From: Nitrospira sp. CR1.3
GTDB lineage: Bacteria; Nitrospirota; Nitrospiria; Nitrospirales; Nitrospiraceae
DNA: 64,000 bases
Direction: 5' to 3'
NCBI GenBank assembly: GCA_014055525.1
Contig: WIAH01000013.1
Span: forward strand, 1-64,000
The translations under genes were made by a program, and so were the position numbers. This document shows positions 16,568 to 25,557 of this stretch, in pieces. Positions within the stretch are counted from its first letter, which is position 1; the number at the start of each line of letters is the position of its first letter. The notes under the pieces are model-generated. The model saw only the letters and a list, made by a program, of their open reading frames with translations, searched no databases and was not told the DNA's origin.

Positions 16568-16697
16568 GGCGAAAACCTACGCGCCCTAGGATGGACTGTC
16601 AATTGCGCCATTGAGGGAATTTTGAGACGGTACCCTTGACAAGCCGGCGGACATTTGAGAGATAGAAGCTATTCCCCCCTCTACGCAGCAGAACGTC

Positions 16698-17978
16698 ATG
16701 TCGTTAGCCCTCTGGCGCTTCAGTGTCGTCGTGGTCATAACCGGGCTGATGAGCCTGGATGCTCTGCGCCCCGATTTCTCCGCCACAAGTCAGGCGCTGG
16801 CTGCCACCGATCACTCCGGCCGGGAACAGCCGAGCAAGTCCAAACGCACGCGCGGCTCCCGCATCAGTATGGCCCCGGCCACGCTTGGCCTGACGACGAT
16901 TCAGAATCTCAGAACGGCGGCGTCGCCCGGCGTCACCAGGCTGGTGCTGGATCTCGATCGACGGACCCGGACGCCGAATCGTCCGGCGCCACAAGCTGAT
17001 GGGATCGTCATCGAAATCCCCAACGCCACGCTCGGTAAGTCAGCCCAGGTCAAACTCGAAAAAGGCGCGCTTGCCAAGCCTTTCGTCATCACCCAGGCCT
17101 CGGACAATTCGGTATCCGTCGCGTTGCCCTCCGGCACGTTCCAATCATATAGATTGATGTCGCTCTCCAATCCTCCCCGACTCGTCGTCGATGTGGTTCC
17201 GTCGAATCAGGCTGGAGTCGGAACAGGTCCGGAGCCGGCGACGCCTTCGCCCCCGTTTGAGCCCCCGCCCCAGCCGGTTCCGCCGAGAGCGAAATCCTTC
17301 AAGACGATCGTCGTGGATCCCGGGCATGGAGGAAAGGACCCCGGCGCGCACGGACAGCGCGGAACGGAAGAGAAAGATATCACATTGAAAGTCGCGCTCA
17401 AGCTCCGCGACATGCTCGGCAAAGAACCAGGGATCCGCGTGTTGATGACGCGCGAGCGGGATGTATTCGTCGAATTGGAAGACCGAGCAAAGTTTGCGAA
17501 CAGTAATGAAGCGGATCTCTTCGTCTCGATTCACGTCAATTCACATCCCCAGCGATCCGTGCGAGGAATCGAAATCTACCATTTTGGCGAGGCCAAGGAT
17601 CAGCGGGCCCTCGAAGTGGCCGCCCGGGAAAACGGCACACCGTTGAACAGCACTGGGGTGGGATGGGAATACCTGGTGGCTGACCTCCTAGCCACGAAAA
17701 AGATCGAAGCATCCCTGGAGCTGGCTTGGAACACCAAGGAAGCCATGATCACCCATCTGAACGGCCACTACTCGCTGGTCGATCACGGAGTGAAGACGGC
17801 TCCGTTTTATGTCCTCCGGTTTACCAGCATGCCCAGCATCCTGGCTGAGATCGCCTACATTTCCAATTCGACCGAGGAAGAGTTGCTGCGCAACGGCACC
17901 TTCACCACCCGCATTGCCGAATCGCTGCACGAAGGTGTGAAGGCATACCTTGCCGCCTCGAAACAGCCGGTCCGCTGA
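16698..17978 (+). CDS. N-acetylmuramoyl-L-alanine amidase with N-terminal AMIN domain
   Basis: 426-residue exported cell-wall hydrolase that cleaves the amide bond between MurNAc and the stem peptide. A signal peptide (about 1-36) precedes an AMIN domain (about 60-165), which in AmiC-type enzymes directs localisation; a Pro-rich linker (about 175-200) leads to the zinc-dependent Amidase_3 domain starting TIVVDPGHGGKDPGAHG. Further metal and catalytic elements are RGTEEKDITL, LFVSIHVNS and the late AEIAYISNSTEE. Length and layout match AmiA/B/C. Divergent from the NYN gene; truA follows at 28 bases. Confidence 0.93.
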   Translation: MSLALWRFSVVVVITGLMSLDALRPDFSATSQALAATDHSGREQPSKSKRTRGSRISMAPATLGLTTIQNLRTAASPGVTRLVLDLDRRTRTPNRPAPQADGIVIEIPNATLGKSAQVKLEKGALAKPFVITQASDNSVSVALPSGTFQSYRLMSLSNPPRLVVDVVPSNQAGVGTGPEPATPSPPFEPPPQPVPPRAKSFKTIVVDPGHGGKDPGAHGQRGTEEKDITLKVALKLRDMLGKEPGIRVLMTRERDVFVELEDRAKFANSNEADLFVSIHVNSHPQRSVRGIEIYHFGEAKDQRALEVAARENGTPLNSTGVGWEYLVADLLATKKIEASLELAWNTKEAMITHLNGHYSLVDHGVKTAPFYVLRFTSMPSILAEIAYISNSTEEELLRNGTFTTRIAESLHEGVKAYLAASKQPVR

Positions 17979-18006
17979 GGCCGGGGGTCCCTCGCCTGTC
18001 ACGTCC

Positions 18007-18750
18007 ATGGCTACCGTCAAGTTGATCATCGAGTACGACGGAACCAACTACGCCGGCTGGCAGCGCCAACCGGATCAGCCCACTGTGCAGGAAGCGCTTG
18101 AAACAGCGATTCAGCAGCTGACGCAAACGGACTTGTCCGTCATCGGGGCCGGGCGGACCGACGCCGGCGTCCATGCGCTGGGACAAGTCGTCAGCTTTCG
18201 CATCGAAAAAGATTGGACAGCGTACGAATGGACGAAGGCCATGAACGCCAGACTGCCGAAGGACATCACGGTGCGCTCAGCCGAGCTCATGTCGGACGAC
18301 TTCCACGCCCGCTACGCCGCCAGCGGAAAACTGTATGAATATCGTATTCTGAATCGACCGGAACGCCCCGCCGTCGACCGCAACTATGTCTGGCACGTGC
18401 ATAGGCCGCTCGATCACATCGCGATGCAGCAAGCCGCGTCACCGTTGATCGGCTCGCGCGACTTCACGTCATTCGAGGGAACCCTTACCGACAACGAGGA
18501 TCCGATTTGTCATCTTCAGCAATTGAACATAACCAGAGAAGGCGACGACATCCGCATTCACGCCTACGCCGACCGCTTCTTGAAGCATATGGTTCGCAAC
18601 ATTGTCGGGACGCTGGTCGAGGTCGGTCACGGCAAACGTCCCGCCGCAAGCATAGCGGATATTCTCATCGCCAAAGACCGGACGAAAGCCGGACGGACGG
18701 CTCCTCCCCAGGGGCTGTTTCTCATCAGGGTTGATTATGGAACCATTTGA
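18007..18750 (+). CDS. truA: tRNA pseudouridine(38-40) synthase TruA
   Basis: 247 residues from ATG 18007. Isomerises uridine to pseudouridine at positions 38-40 of the tRNA anticodon arm. The N-terminal LIIEYDGTNYAGWQRQP and the catalytic GAGRTDAGVHA with the essential Asp are intact, as are FHARYAASGKLYEYRI and FLKHMVRNIVGTL. A longer frame from 17950 would overlap the amidase gene and lacks family similarity. Confidence 0.96.
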   Translation: MATVKLIIEYDGTNYAGWQRQPDQPTVQEALETAIQQLTQTDLSVIGAGRTDAGVHALGQVVSFRIEKDWTAYEWTKAMNARLPKDITVRSAELMSDDFHARYAASGKLYEYRILNRPERPAVDRNYVWHVHRPLDHIAMQQAASPLIGSRDFTSFEGTLTDNEDPICHLQQLNITREGDDIRIHAYADRFLKHMVRNIVGTLVEVGHGKRPAASIADILIAKDRTKAGRTAPPQGLFLIRVDYGTI

Positions 18751-18833
18751 TGAACTTTCCACAGACAACTCACTGAGATTTTTGATGTAGTTCGCGCAAC
18801 TCGCCTCTCACTCTTTCACAAAGGAGTCTGTCG

Positions 18834-19148
18834 ATGAAGATTGCCAGTCTGGTAATCGTGTCGTGTTTTGCCATGGTCTTGGGATTCGCGCCGATGGTGG
18901 GAGCCGCTCCTGGTCAACAGAACAAGATGAAAGCGTGCAACGCCGCGGCGGATGAGAAGGGACTTGCCGGTGAAGGCAAGGGAGAGGAGCGGCAAGCCTT
19001 TATAAAGGAATGCTTGTCCAAGAAGCCGGCAAAGAGCGGGAAGACGGCGCAACAGGAGAAGATGAAAACCTGTAACAAGGAAGCGGGCGAGAAGAAACTC
19101 GCGGGCGACGAGCGCAAGAAGTTCATGAGCACCTGCCTCTCGAGCTGA
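18834..19148 (+). CDS. psiF: PsiF-family secreted protein with two PsiF repeats
   Basis: 104 residues: a signal peptide (about 1-24, ending VGAAPGQ), then two copies of the PsiF repeat, each with K-M-K-x-C-N-x-x-A/E and a closing FI/FM-x-x-CLS (MKACNAAADEKGLAG...CLSK and MKTCNKEAGEKKLAG...CLSS). The paired Cys in each repeat probably form disulfides in the periplasm. PsiF is phosphate-starvation inducible in E. coli; the function is unknown. An AAAGGAG precedes the ATG. Confidence 0.88.
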   Translation: MKIASLVIVSCFAMVLGFAPMVGAAPGQQNKMKACNAAADEKGLAGEGKGEERQAFIKECLSKKPAKSGKTAQQEKMKTCNKEAGEKKLAGDERKKFMSTCLSS

Positions 19149-19158
19149 CCGTCAGGAA

Positions 19159-19182
19159 CCGGCGCGGCAGCCGCCGCGCCGG
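19159..19182 (+). terminator. GC-rich hairpin after psiF
   Basis: CCGGCGCGGC and GCCGCGCCGG are perfect 10-base arms around an AGCC loop, ten bases after the psiF stop. There is no T-tract, so it may be a weak or Rho-aided terminator, or a mRNA-stabilising stem, between convergent psiF and cysE. Confidence 0.55.
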
Positions 19183-19298
19183 CCTCACACCCAACGATCG
19201 CGTTGATCGGATACTTTCCGACACCAAGGCAGTCCTCAGCCTACGCCGTTGGCATCCCGAGGACTCATTTCATCGGCAACTGGAAAGGAGAGGAAAGA

Positions 19299-19949
19299 CT
19301 ACCGGAGGGTGGGATTGTCGCGATTCTCGAGCTTCTTGCGGAGTTCGATCAGTTCCTGCTCGAGAGCCAAAAACCGATCGCTGATGGGATCCGGCAGGTT
19401 GATGTGGTCCATCGTGGCATCGGGCATTCGCTCACCCTGGGTCTTGATCACGCGGGCCGGCACGCCGATGACGGTCGAGTTGGCGGAAACGTTCTTAAGC
19501 ACGACGGAGTTGGCGCCGATCTTGACATTGTCGCCGATGGTAATCCCTCCGAGAATCTTGGCGCCTGCCCCCACGACGACGTGATTGCCCAGCGTCGGAT
19601 GGCGTTTGCCGCGTTCCTTCCCTGTCCCACCCAGCGTCACCCCTTGGAAGAGGGTCACATAGTCCCCGATCTCCGCTGTTTCGCCGATCACTACACCCAT
19701 GCCGTGATCGATGAAAAAACCGGTCCCGATCCTGGCGGAGGGATGAATCTCGATGCCAGTCAGCCATCGTGCGAGCTGTGAAATCATCCGTGGTATGAAC
19801 GGCACCCCATGGGTTTTCAGCCAATGAGACACCCGATAGGCCAGCAGGGCATGAAATCCGGCATAGGTCAGAATCACTTCCATCCTGCTGATGGCCGCCG
19901 GGTCACGGTCGAAGACGGCTTGCAGATCTTGTCGAATAGTCTTTAACAT
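19299..19949 (-). CDS. cysE: Serine O-acetyltransferase CysE
   Basis: 216 residues from ATG 19949. Transfers acetyl from acetyl-CoA to serine, the first step of cysteine synthesis. The short N-terminal helical part, then [30 protein letters not shown] and [20 protein letters not shown], are the left-handed beta-helix and active-site segments of the family; it ends with a long helix ([19 protein letters not shown]). The shorter start excludes an N-terminal extension that would be encoded by the AAAGTT-type repeat immediately upstream. Confidence 0.94.
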   Translation of the reverse strand: MLKTIRQDLQAVFDRDPAAISRMEVILTYAGFHALLAYRVSHWLKTHGVPFIPRMISQLARWLTGIEIHPSARIGTGFFIDHGMGVVIGETAEIGDYVTLFQGVTLGGTGKERGKRHPTLGNHVVVGAGAKILGGITIGDNVKIGANSVVLKNVSANSTVIGVPARVIKTQGERMPDATMDHINLPDPISDRFLALEQELIELRKKLENRDNPTLR

Positions 19950-19954
19950 AGAAA

Positions 19955-20036
19955 CAGTTTCAAAGTGTGAAAGTTGGAAAGTGTGAAAGTTAGAAAGTTC
20001 CCTCTCGGAAAACTTTTTAACTTTTACACTTTTCAC
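19955..20036. repeat. AAAGTT-type degenerate repeat array 1
   Basis: Short units such as AAAGTGTGAAAGTT, GGAAAGTGTGAAAG and TTAGAAAGTTCC, then the inverted orientation AACTTTTTAACTTTTACAC. It fills the gap between cysE and the four-helix-bundle gene whose stop codon lies at its edge. Confidence 0.75.
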
Positions 20037-20407
20037 TCCTCACTTCCGCGTACCAGATAGCTGATGAAGCCTGACAGTGCCCTCGACAAGTTCTCAGATT
20101 TGACCTTCACTACGTCAAACTCTTCCCGTTTAAGATATCCCAACTCCAAGGCAACATACAATTGACTGCGCACTTCGCCGGAGGAGCCCTTAGCAATCCG
20201 CAAGAACCTTGAAAATTCTTTCCGTGAACCTCGCTCGAACCCTTCAGCAATATTCGACATCACCGAAATTGATGCTCTTCTGATCTGATCCCGCAGTCCA
20301 AAGTCCTTTGAAAATTTTCCATTCTCGGTCAGTCGATATACATCTGCGACCAGTTCCTTGGCCATCTCCCATGCTTTAATTTCCTCGAACCGCTCGATCT
20401 TCGGCAA
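20033..20407 (-). CDS. Four-helix-bundle protein (23S rRNA-IVP family), copy 1
   Basis: 124 residues, matching the four-helix-bundle family first seen in 23S rRNA intervening sequences (S23/IVP type): [75 protein letters not shown]. The likely start is TTG at 20407 with AAGGA upstream. It is isolated between cysE and ispF and bracketed on both sides by AAAGTT-type repeats, suggesting insertion as a cassette. Function of the family is unknown. Confidence 0.9.
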   Translation of the reverse strand: MPKIERFEEIKAWEMAKELVADVYRLTENGKFSKDFGLRDQIRRASISVMSNIAEGFERGSRKEFSRFLRIAKGSSGEVRSQLYVALELGYLKREEFDVVKVKSENLSRALSGFISYLVRGSEE

Positions 20408-20417
20408 CGCTTTCCTT

Positions 20418-20461
20418 CTTGACCTTCACACTTTCAGACTTTTACACATTCAGACTTCTTC
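20418..20461. repeat. AAAGTT-type degenerate repeat array 2
   Basis: Units CTTCACACTTTCAGACTTTT and ACACATTCAGACTTC (reverse orientation of AAAGTCTGAAAGTGTG). The array abuts the start of the four-helix-bundle gene, and the ispF stop codon lies inside it. Confidence 0.75.
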
Positions 20462-20923
20462 AATCACACAAACGGCATGCGCGATCATGCCTTTCTCCTC
20501 TCCCACCGCGTCCAACCCTTCGCCGCTCTTCACCTTGACGTTGATCAGATCGGGATCGATCCCCGCCGCTTCGGCCATTTTCTTCTGCATCGCCGCCAGA
20601 TGCGGGCCTAAGCGCGGCGCCTGCGCGACAATCACTGTGTCGATGTTGCCGACGCGATAGCCTTTGCTTGTGAGCTTGGCCATCACATCTTCCAAGAGCG
20701 TAAGACTGGACATCCCCTTATACTTCGGATCGGAACTGGGATAGTGGCGCCCGAGATCCCCCTCCCCCATCGCGCCCAACAACGCATCGCAGACGGCGTG
20801 CACCAACACATCCGAATCGGAGTGACCCAACAATCCTTTGCCATGCGGAATCTCGATGCCGCCGAGAATCAACTTCCGCCCGGGACCCATCGGATGCACA
20901 TCGTAGCCGTACCCGATTCGCAT
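20450..20923 (-). CDS. ispF: 2-C-methyl-D-erythritol 2,4-cyclodiphosphate synthase
   Basis: 157 residues; cyclises CDP-ME-2-phosphate in the non-mevalonate isoprenoid pathway. Family signatures: IGYGYDVHPMGPGRKLILGG with the zinc-binding Asp and His, LLGHSDSDVLVHAVCDALLGA, and the C-terminal VKVKSGEGLDAVGEEKGMIAHAV. Same orientation as and just downstream of ispD, a common pairing. Its last codons and stop run into an AAAGTT-type repeat. Confidence 0.96.
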   Translation of the reverse strand: MRIGYGYDVHPMGPGRKLILGGIEIPHGKGLLGHSDSDVLVHAVCDALLGAMGEGDLGRHYPSSDPKYKGMSSLTLLEDVMAKLTSKGYRVGNIDTVIVAQAPRLGPHLAAMQKKMAEAAGIDPDLINVKVKSGEGLDAVGEEKGMIAHAVCVIEEV

Positions 20924-20975
20924 TCCCCGATCCTTTCTTATGAACTTCTGTCAAATGCCTGAATGTCGAAGGTCA

Positions 20976-20999
20976 TCAAGTCGTCACGTGACGACTTGA
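20976..20999. repeat. Perfect 24-bp palindrome between ispF and ispD
   Basis: TCAAGTCGTCAC is followed directly by its exact reverse complement GTGACGACTTGA, with no spacer. It sits in the roughly 90-base gap between ispD and ispF, next to an AAAGTT-type array. It could form a terminator-like stem, a protein-binding site or a recombination site. Confidence 0.8.
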
Positions 21000-21000
21000 C

Positions 21001-21034
21001 GAACTTTCAAACTTTTACACTTTCTGACTTGTTC
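21001..21034. repeat. AAAGTT-type degenerate repeat array 3
   Basis: GAACTTTCAAACTTTTACAC followed by TTTCTGACTTG. The ispD gene ends inside it: its last residues SQKV and the TAA stop are read from the repeat. Confidence 0.7.
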
Positions 21035-21725
21035 CACGCGCCGCCAAAATCGCTTGGCCGATGACAAGATCTTCCGGTCTCGTCACTTTGATGTTTTCTC
21101 CGCTGCCCTCCACGACCGACACGGAGCGCCCGAACCATTCGATGAGGGAGGCATCGTCCGTCGCATGCACACCTTCGAGGTGACCCTTCCGATGGGCCTC
21201 GTCCAACCAGTCTCTCCTGAAAGCCTGAGGCGTTTGCGCCAGCCACAGAGGCCTTCGGTCTACCGTCCGCTCGATGACGTGGTCGGCATCGACCTGCTTG
21301 ACCGTATCACGCATGGGAAGGGCGATGATGGCGGCCCCCTTGGCCCGCGCGGCCGCCACGACCTCCTCAACCATGCGACTGGTGACAAACGGCCGGACTG
21401 CGTCGTGCACCACCACAACCTCGGTCTCTTCGCCGACCGCCTTCAAGGCATGACGGACCGAGTCTTGTCGTTCGATTCCACCGGCCACGATCTGAGCGAC
21501 TTTCGTAAAACCATGCGTCTGCACAATTTCCGACCGGCAATAGTCGATGTCCGCCTCAGGCACGGCAAGGATGATGGCATCGATGACAGGAGAAGCCTGG
21601 AAGACTCGCAGGGAGTGAACGACCAGGGGCAATCCGCCGAGCGCGAGAAACTGCTTGGGCACGGGCCCGCCCATGCGAAGCCCTCGGCCGGCGGCAGGAA
21701 TGAGAGCGACCGTGCGTCTACTCAC
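21015..21725 (-). CDS. ispD: 2-C-methyl-D-erythritol 4-phosphate cytidylyltransferase
   Basis: 236 residues, starting at a GTG (21725) eight bases after the PIN-TRAM gene stop. Forms CDP-methylerythritol from MEP and CTP. The nucleotide-binding AALIPAAGRG-type motif appears as VALIPAAGRGLRMGGPVPKQFLALGG, with VVVHDAVRPFVT and LWLAQTPQAFRRD downstream. The C-terminal SQKV derives from the intergenic repeat rather than from family sequence. Confidence 0.95.
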   Translation of the reverse strand: MSRRTVALIPAAGRGLRMGGPVPKQFLALGGLPLVVHSLRVFQASPVIDAIILAVPEADIDYCRSEIVQTHGFTKVAQIVAGGIERQDSVRHALKAVGEETEVVVVHDAVRPFVTSRMVEEVVAAARAKGAAIIALPMRDTVKQVDADHVIERTVDRRPLWLAQTPQAFRRDWLDEAHRKGHLEGVHATDDASLIEWFGRSVSVVEGSGENIKVTRPEDLVIGQAILAARGTSQKV

Positions 21726-21733
21726 GGGTATAG

Positions 21734-22759
21734 CTACCCACGCGCGACTTGCAATTCCTCCCGCTCCGTTTCCTCTTTGAGGCGGGTAAAGATCATGCGT
21801 CCAGCCGTCGTCTGAAGGACGCTCGTCACGACGACATCAACGTTCTTTCCGATATGACGACGGGCGTTGTCCACGACGATCATGGTGCCGTCGTCGAGAT
21901 AGGCCACGCCCTGTCCGGCTTCCTTGCCCTCTTTCAACACAAAGACACGAATGGTCTCGCCGGGAAGCACCACCGGCCGCAGCGCATTGCAGAGTTCGTT
22001 GATGTTCAGAACGCGTACGCCCTGCAGCTCGGCGACCTTGTTGAGATTCAAGTCATTGGTAATAATCTTGGCGTTCATCTTTTTTGCCATCACGACCAGC
22101 TTGGCGTCCACTTCCTTGACCTGCGGAAAATCTTCGTCGATGATGCGCACGTCGACCCCCGGCATTTTCTGCACCTTGTTCAGGATGTCCAAACCGCGGC
22201 GCCCTCTGGCTCGCTTCAGGGAGTCGGAGGAATCGGCGATATGCTGCAGTTCATCGAGGATGAAGTGTGGTACGAGGAAGCTGCCTTCCAGGAATCCCGT
22301 CTCACAGAGATCCGCCACCCGGCCGTCGATGATCACGCTGGTATCGAGAACCTTCGGACAGACGGTATTGCCGGATAATTCAAAAAACTTCTGCTCGGAA
22401 CTCGGGAATTTTTCCTTGCCGAAGCGGGCCCCGAGCACCAGCCCGAGATAGGGCAGTCCCAGAAGAAAAACGAGTCCGCCGATGTGGAAGAGAAAGGTCT
22501 GGACATCGAAGATTTCTCCGCCGACCCATTCCACCAGACCGGTCAATAAGAGTCCGACTGCCAGTCCCCCGGTGCCACCGACAATGATGCCGAATGAGAG
22601 ATTCCGCAGCGCATATTCCCCTGTGAGGATCAACCCTCCGGTGGCGGCGCCGATGCCGAACCCGTACAACCAATAGGACGCGTCGGCTCCGTCGGCCTTG
22701 ACAAACAAGGCCATCCCCGCCAACGCACTGAGAAGGACGAATATGGCTCGCGGTACCAT
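21734..22759 (-). CDS. YacL-type membrane PIN-TRAM protein
   Basis: 341 residues. Four N-terminal membrane segments (about 1-110) anchor a cytoplasmic PIN nuclease domain: [24 protein letters not shown] with the first Asp, [50 protein letters not shown] with later acidic residues. A C-terminal TRAM-like segment ([45 protein letters not shown]) suggests RNA binding. Ribosome binding site GGAGGTGAAGGT before the ATG. Frequently found next to ispD, as here. The RNA target is unknown. Confidence 0.92.
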   Translation of the reverse strand: MVPRAIFVLLSALAGMALFVKADGADASYWLYGFGIGAATGGLILTGEYALRNLSFGIIVGGTGGLAVGLLLTGLVEWVGGEIFDVQTFLFHIGGLVFLLGLPYLGLVLGARFGKEKFPSSEQKFFELSGNTVCPKVLDTSVIIDGRVADLCETGFLEGSFLVPHFILDELQHIADSSDSLKRARGRRGLDILNKVQKMPGVDVRIIDEDFPQVKEVDAKLVVMAKKMNAKIITNDLNLNKVAELQGVRVLNINELCNALRPVVLPGETIRVFVLKEGKEAGQGVAYLDDGTMIVVDNARRHIGKNVDVVVTSVLQTTAGRMIFTRLKEETEREELQVARG

Positions 22760-22777
22760 ACCTTCACCTCCCCTCTT

Positions 22778-23035
22778 GCAGGCCGTTGAAAAAGTCGCTC
22801 ATCTCACCCGCCCAGCCCAGGCGCGCCAAGACGCTCCTTTCACCAAGCGGCGTTCTCACGACGCTTGGAGGCTCGACGCTCAGGAAGAGCTTCTTGGAGG
22901 TACGAATGCCGAAAGGAATTTATCCGTTCGCCGGGAACCACCGAAAGAGCGAACGGCCCACACGAAGTGCGGTGTGTACCTCCTCGCCTCCTCGCTTGCT
23001 GCGGCCTTGCTGAACGGCCTTTTTGAACAGCCTGC
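22778..23035. mobile_element. 258-bp MITE-like element with imperfect terminal inverted repeats
   Basis: Ends are GCAGGCCGTTGAAAAAG (22778-22794) and CTTTTTGAACAGCCTGC (23019-23035); the right end reversed reads GCAGGCTGTTCAAAAAG, matching 15 of 17 bases. The interior is GC-rich with a CAAGGCCGCAGCAAGCGAGGAG-like stretch and no gene with recognisable family similarity. I recall similar GCAGGCTGTTCAAAAAGGC-type dispersed repeats in environmental bacteria. No transposase is nearby, so it would depend on one in trans. It fills the whole gap between htrA and the PIN-TRAM gene. Confidence 0.65.
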
Positions 23036-23068
23036 TTCCTTCCATTCCGTATTCGATCAAACAATCTG

Positions 23069-24586
23069 TCAGGGCTTGAGCGTGAGGTAGATCGCCTGCC
23101 CTTTCCGTTTGAGCAGCAGCAGGACCGCCTGATCTTTGGCTAGACCGGACGCTGCGCGCTCGTAGGCCTTGATCGAGCCTACGGCCTTTCGATTGACTTC
23201 CAGAACCATATCGCCCTCCCGCACACCGGCTTCTTCAGCGGGACTACCGGGCTTCACGCGGGTGATGACGAGTCCTCGCTCCGACGGCTTCAACCCGTAT
23301 CGGCCCGCCAGCTCTTCATTCAATTCCCGAACATCCAAGTCCGAAAGCATCCCGGCCGGCGATGCGGATTCTCCGCTCTCTTCCACACCGGATTGGGCCA
23401 GCGATTTGGGTTGTTCCACGATCGTCAGTTCAAGCGTCTTGGGTTTTTTGTCTCGAATCAGCCTGACTGACACTTTTCGCCCAATGGGGGTCTGCGCCAC
23501 TGCGTTCCGCAAGTGCGTCGGGGAATCCATCGGCTTGCCGTCGTACTCGACAATGATGTCGGCCCGTTCGAACCCCGCCTTCTTGGCCGGACTTTCGTCC
23601 ATCACGTCGCTGACCAACACGCCCTTTGTGTCGGCAATACCGAACTGCGCCGCCAGTTCCGGCGTGAGTTCCTGAATCGCGACCCCCAGCCAACCGCGGA
23701 CCACCTTCCCGGTTCGAATCAACTGATCCATGATCGAGCGCGACAGATTGCTGGGAACGGCAAAGCCGATCCCCATGTTGCCGCCGCTCTGACTGAAAAT
23801 TGCGGTATTGATGCCCACGAGCTCGCCGCGCACATTGACCAACGCGCCGCCGGAGTTTCCCGGATTGATTGCGGCATCCGTTTGAATGAAGTCTTCATAC
23901 TCGGCGATTCCCATGCTCGCCCGCCCTACGGCGCTCACGATCCCCATCGTTACGCTCTGCGTCAGCCCAAAGGGGCTCCCGACGGCCAGCACGAATTCCC
24001 CCACTTCGAGCTGATCCGAATCGGCAAAAGGGACAGTCGTCAAGCCTGTGGCTTCGATCTTCACGACCGCGATATCCGTTTTGGCGTCGGTTCCGATGAG
24101 CTTGGCCTTAAACTCGCGCTTGTCGGAAAGAAACACGCGGATTTCATCGGCTTTGTTGACCACGTGATTGTTCGTGATGATGATTCCGTTCGGATCCACG
24201 ATGACGCCGGATCCTTGTCCCCGCTCTTTGCGGTCCCGCTGGGGCGCCTCTCGCTTGAAAAACTCATCGCCGAAAAACTTGCGGAAGAACGGATCGTCGA
24301 ACGGAGAGCCGTGCGGACCATCGCCGGACTTTCCGCTGCGCGTCGCCGCGATGTTCACAACCGCCGGTTTGACCGTTTTCGCGATCTCGACGAAGTTCTT
24401 GCCGCTCCCTCCCGGCATGACCGGTTGAGGGGCTGTAGCCACCGGCCGCGCGACAGGAGGCAGCATCGGCTCCGGGCCGGCTCGGCCGGTGGGCAACCAT
24501 CCGAGCTCGGATGCGACCCCGATCCCGATGACGACTCCGATTCCGACCAGAACGAAAGCCAGGCCCCACGACCGGCGTAGTTGCAT
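23069..24586 (-). CDS. Do-family periplasmic serine protease (HtrA/DegP/DegQ-like)
   Basis: 505 residues. An N-terminal membrane anchor or signal (about 6-28) is followed by the trypsin-like domain with the catalytic triad His141 (TNNHVVN), Asp171 (KTDIAV) and Ser245 (GNSGGALV). Two PDZ domains follow, starting near GWLGVAIQELTPELAA and near LDVRELNEELAGRYGLKPSERGLVI. Periplasmic quality-control protease/chaperone. An ATG at 24586 gives the normal family length. The aldolase gene ends 12 bases upstream. Confidence 0.96.
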   Translation of the reverse strand: MQLRRSWGLAFVLVGIGVVIGIGVASELGWLPTGRAGPEPMLPPVARPVATAPQPVMPGGSGKNFVEIAKTVKPAVVNIAATRSGKSGDGPHGSPFDDPFFRKFFGDEFFKREAPQRDRKERGQGSGVIVDPNGIIITNNHVVNKADEIRVFLSDKREFKAKLIGTDAKTDIAVVKIEATGLTTVPFADSDQLEVGEFVLAVGSPFGLTQSVTMGIVSAVGRASMGIAEYEDFIQTDAAINPGNSGGALVNVRGELVGINTAIFSQSGGNMGIGFAVPSNLSRSIMDQLIRTGKVVRGWLGVAIQELTPELAAQFGIADTKGVLVSDVMDESPAKKAGFERADIIVEYDGKPMDSPTHLRNAVAQTPIGRKVSVRLIRDKKPKTLELTIVEQPKSLAQSGVEESGESASPAGMLSDLDVRELNEELAGRYGLKPSERGLVITRVKPGSPAEEAGVREGDMVLEVNRKAVGSIKAYERAASGLAKDQAVLLLLKRKGQAIYLTLKP

Positions 24587-24598
24587 TTTCCAGGTTCC

Positions 24599-25522
24599 CT
24601 ATCGGACTTCGCCGGAGTAGATGCCCATGATCGTATGCAGGAACTTGACGGCGTCCGCTTTAGGCCGCTGGAATGAATTTCGTCCGATGATGGAGCCGAA
24701 CCCCCCTCCGTCCCGAATCGCCCGCGCTTCTTCGAAGACATTCTGGTCCTCGACCTTCGCCCCTCCTGAGAAGATGACGATCCGGCGCCCGTCGAATGAA
24801 CTTTGAACGACGTGCTTCACCCGGTCGGCCAGCGTCTTCATGGGAATCTGGGTCGACTCGTAGACTTTCTTGGCTGCCGCCTGCTCCAAATGGGCGGTCG
24901 GCAGCTTCACCTTGATGACATGGGCCCCCAACTGCGCGGCGATTTGCGCCGCATAGGCGACCACGTCGATTGCCGTCTCTCCTTCCTTGCTGAGCGCCGA
25001 CCCTCTGGGATAGGACCAGACCACGACCGCCAGACCGTGCGCCTTCGCTTCCTCCGCAATGGCGCGCAGTTGTTCGTACATGGCGTTGCAATGGGACGAT
25101 CCTGGATAAATGGTAAATCCCACAGCGGAGCAACCCAACCGGAGCGCATCCTTGACGCTTCCCGTCACCGACGGCAGCGGATCTTTCTCGTCATGCAGCA
25201 CGTCATGATTGTTCAGCTTCAGGATCAACGGAATCTGTCCCGCGTAATGCCCGGCGCCGGCTTCAAGGAATCCCAGCGGCGCTGCGTAGGCGTTACAGCC
25301 GGCATCGATCGCCAGTTGAAAATGATAGAGCGGATTGTAGCCCGGCGGGTTGGGGGCGAAGCTTCTCGCGGGACCGTGCTCAAAGCCTTGGTCAACCGGC
25401 AAGATCACCAATTTTCCGGTGCCGGCCAGCTTACCGCTTCGCAGGAGACGCGCAATGTTGGTTTTCGTTCCCGCGTTGTCGCTGCTGTACCAACTGAGGA
25501 TTTCTTGAACTCTGTCAGTCAT
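24599..25522 (-). CDS. Class I fructose-bisphosphate aldolase, archaeal/FbaB type
   Basis: 307 residues; forms and cleaves fructose-1,6-bisphosphate by Schiff base. The DhnA-type pattern is visible: KLVILPVDQGFEHGPARSF, IPLILKLNNHD, GFTIYPGSSHCNAMYEQL, VVWSYPRGSALS, VIKVKLPTAHLEQ with the Schiff-base Lys region, and VIFSGGAKVEDQN. GGAGG lies upstream of the ATG. Directly downstream of FBPase in the same direction, so the two probably form a gluconeogenic unit. Confidence 0.95.
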   Translation of the reverse strand: MTDRVQEILSWYSSDNAGTKTNIARLLRSGKLAGTGKLVILPVDQGFEHGPARSFAPNPPGYNPLYHFQLAIDAGCNAYAAPLGFLEAGAGHYAGQIPLILKLNNHDVLHDEKDPLPSVTGSVKDALRLGCSAVGFTIYPGSSHCNAMYEQLRAIAEEAKAHGLAVVVWSYPRGSALSKEGETAIDVVAYAAQIAAQLGAHVIKVKLPTAHLEQAAAKKVYESTQIPMKTLADRVKHVVQSSFDGRRIVIFSGGAKVEDQNVFEEARAIRDGGGFGSIIGRNSFQRPKADAVKFLHTIMGIYSGEVR

Positions 25523-25557
25523 ATGTCCCTCCGCACTTCTTGTGATTGACCTGTATC

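Noticed and set aside
22840..23064. A 74-residue minus-strand frame in the MITE-like element
   Set aside because: Low-complexity basic composition, no family similarity and complete containment in a repeat-like element.
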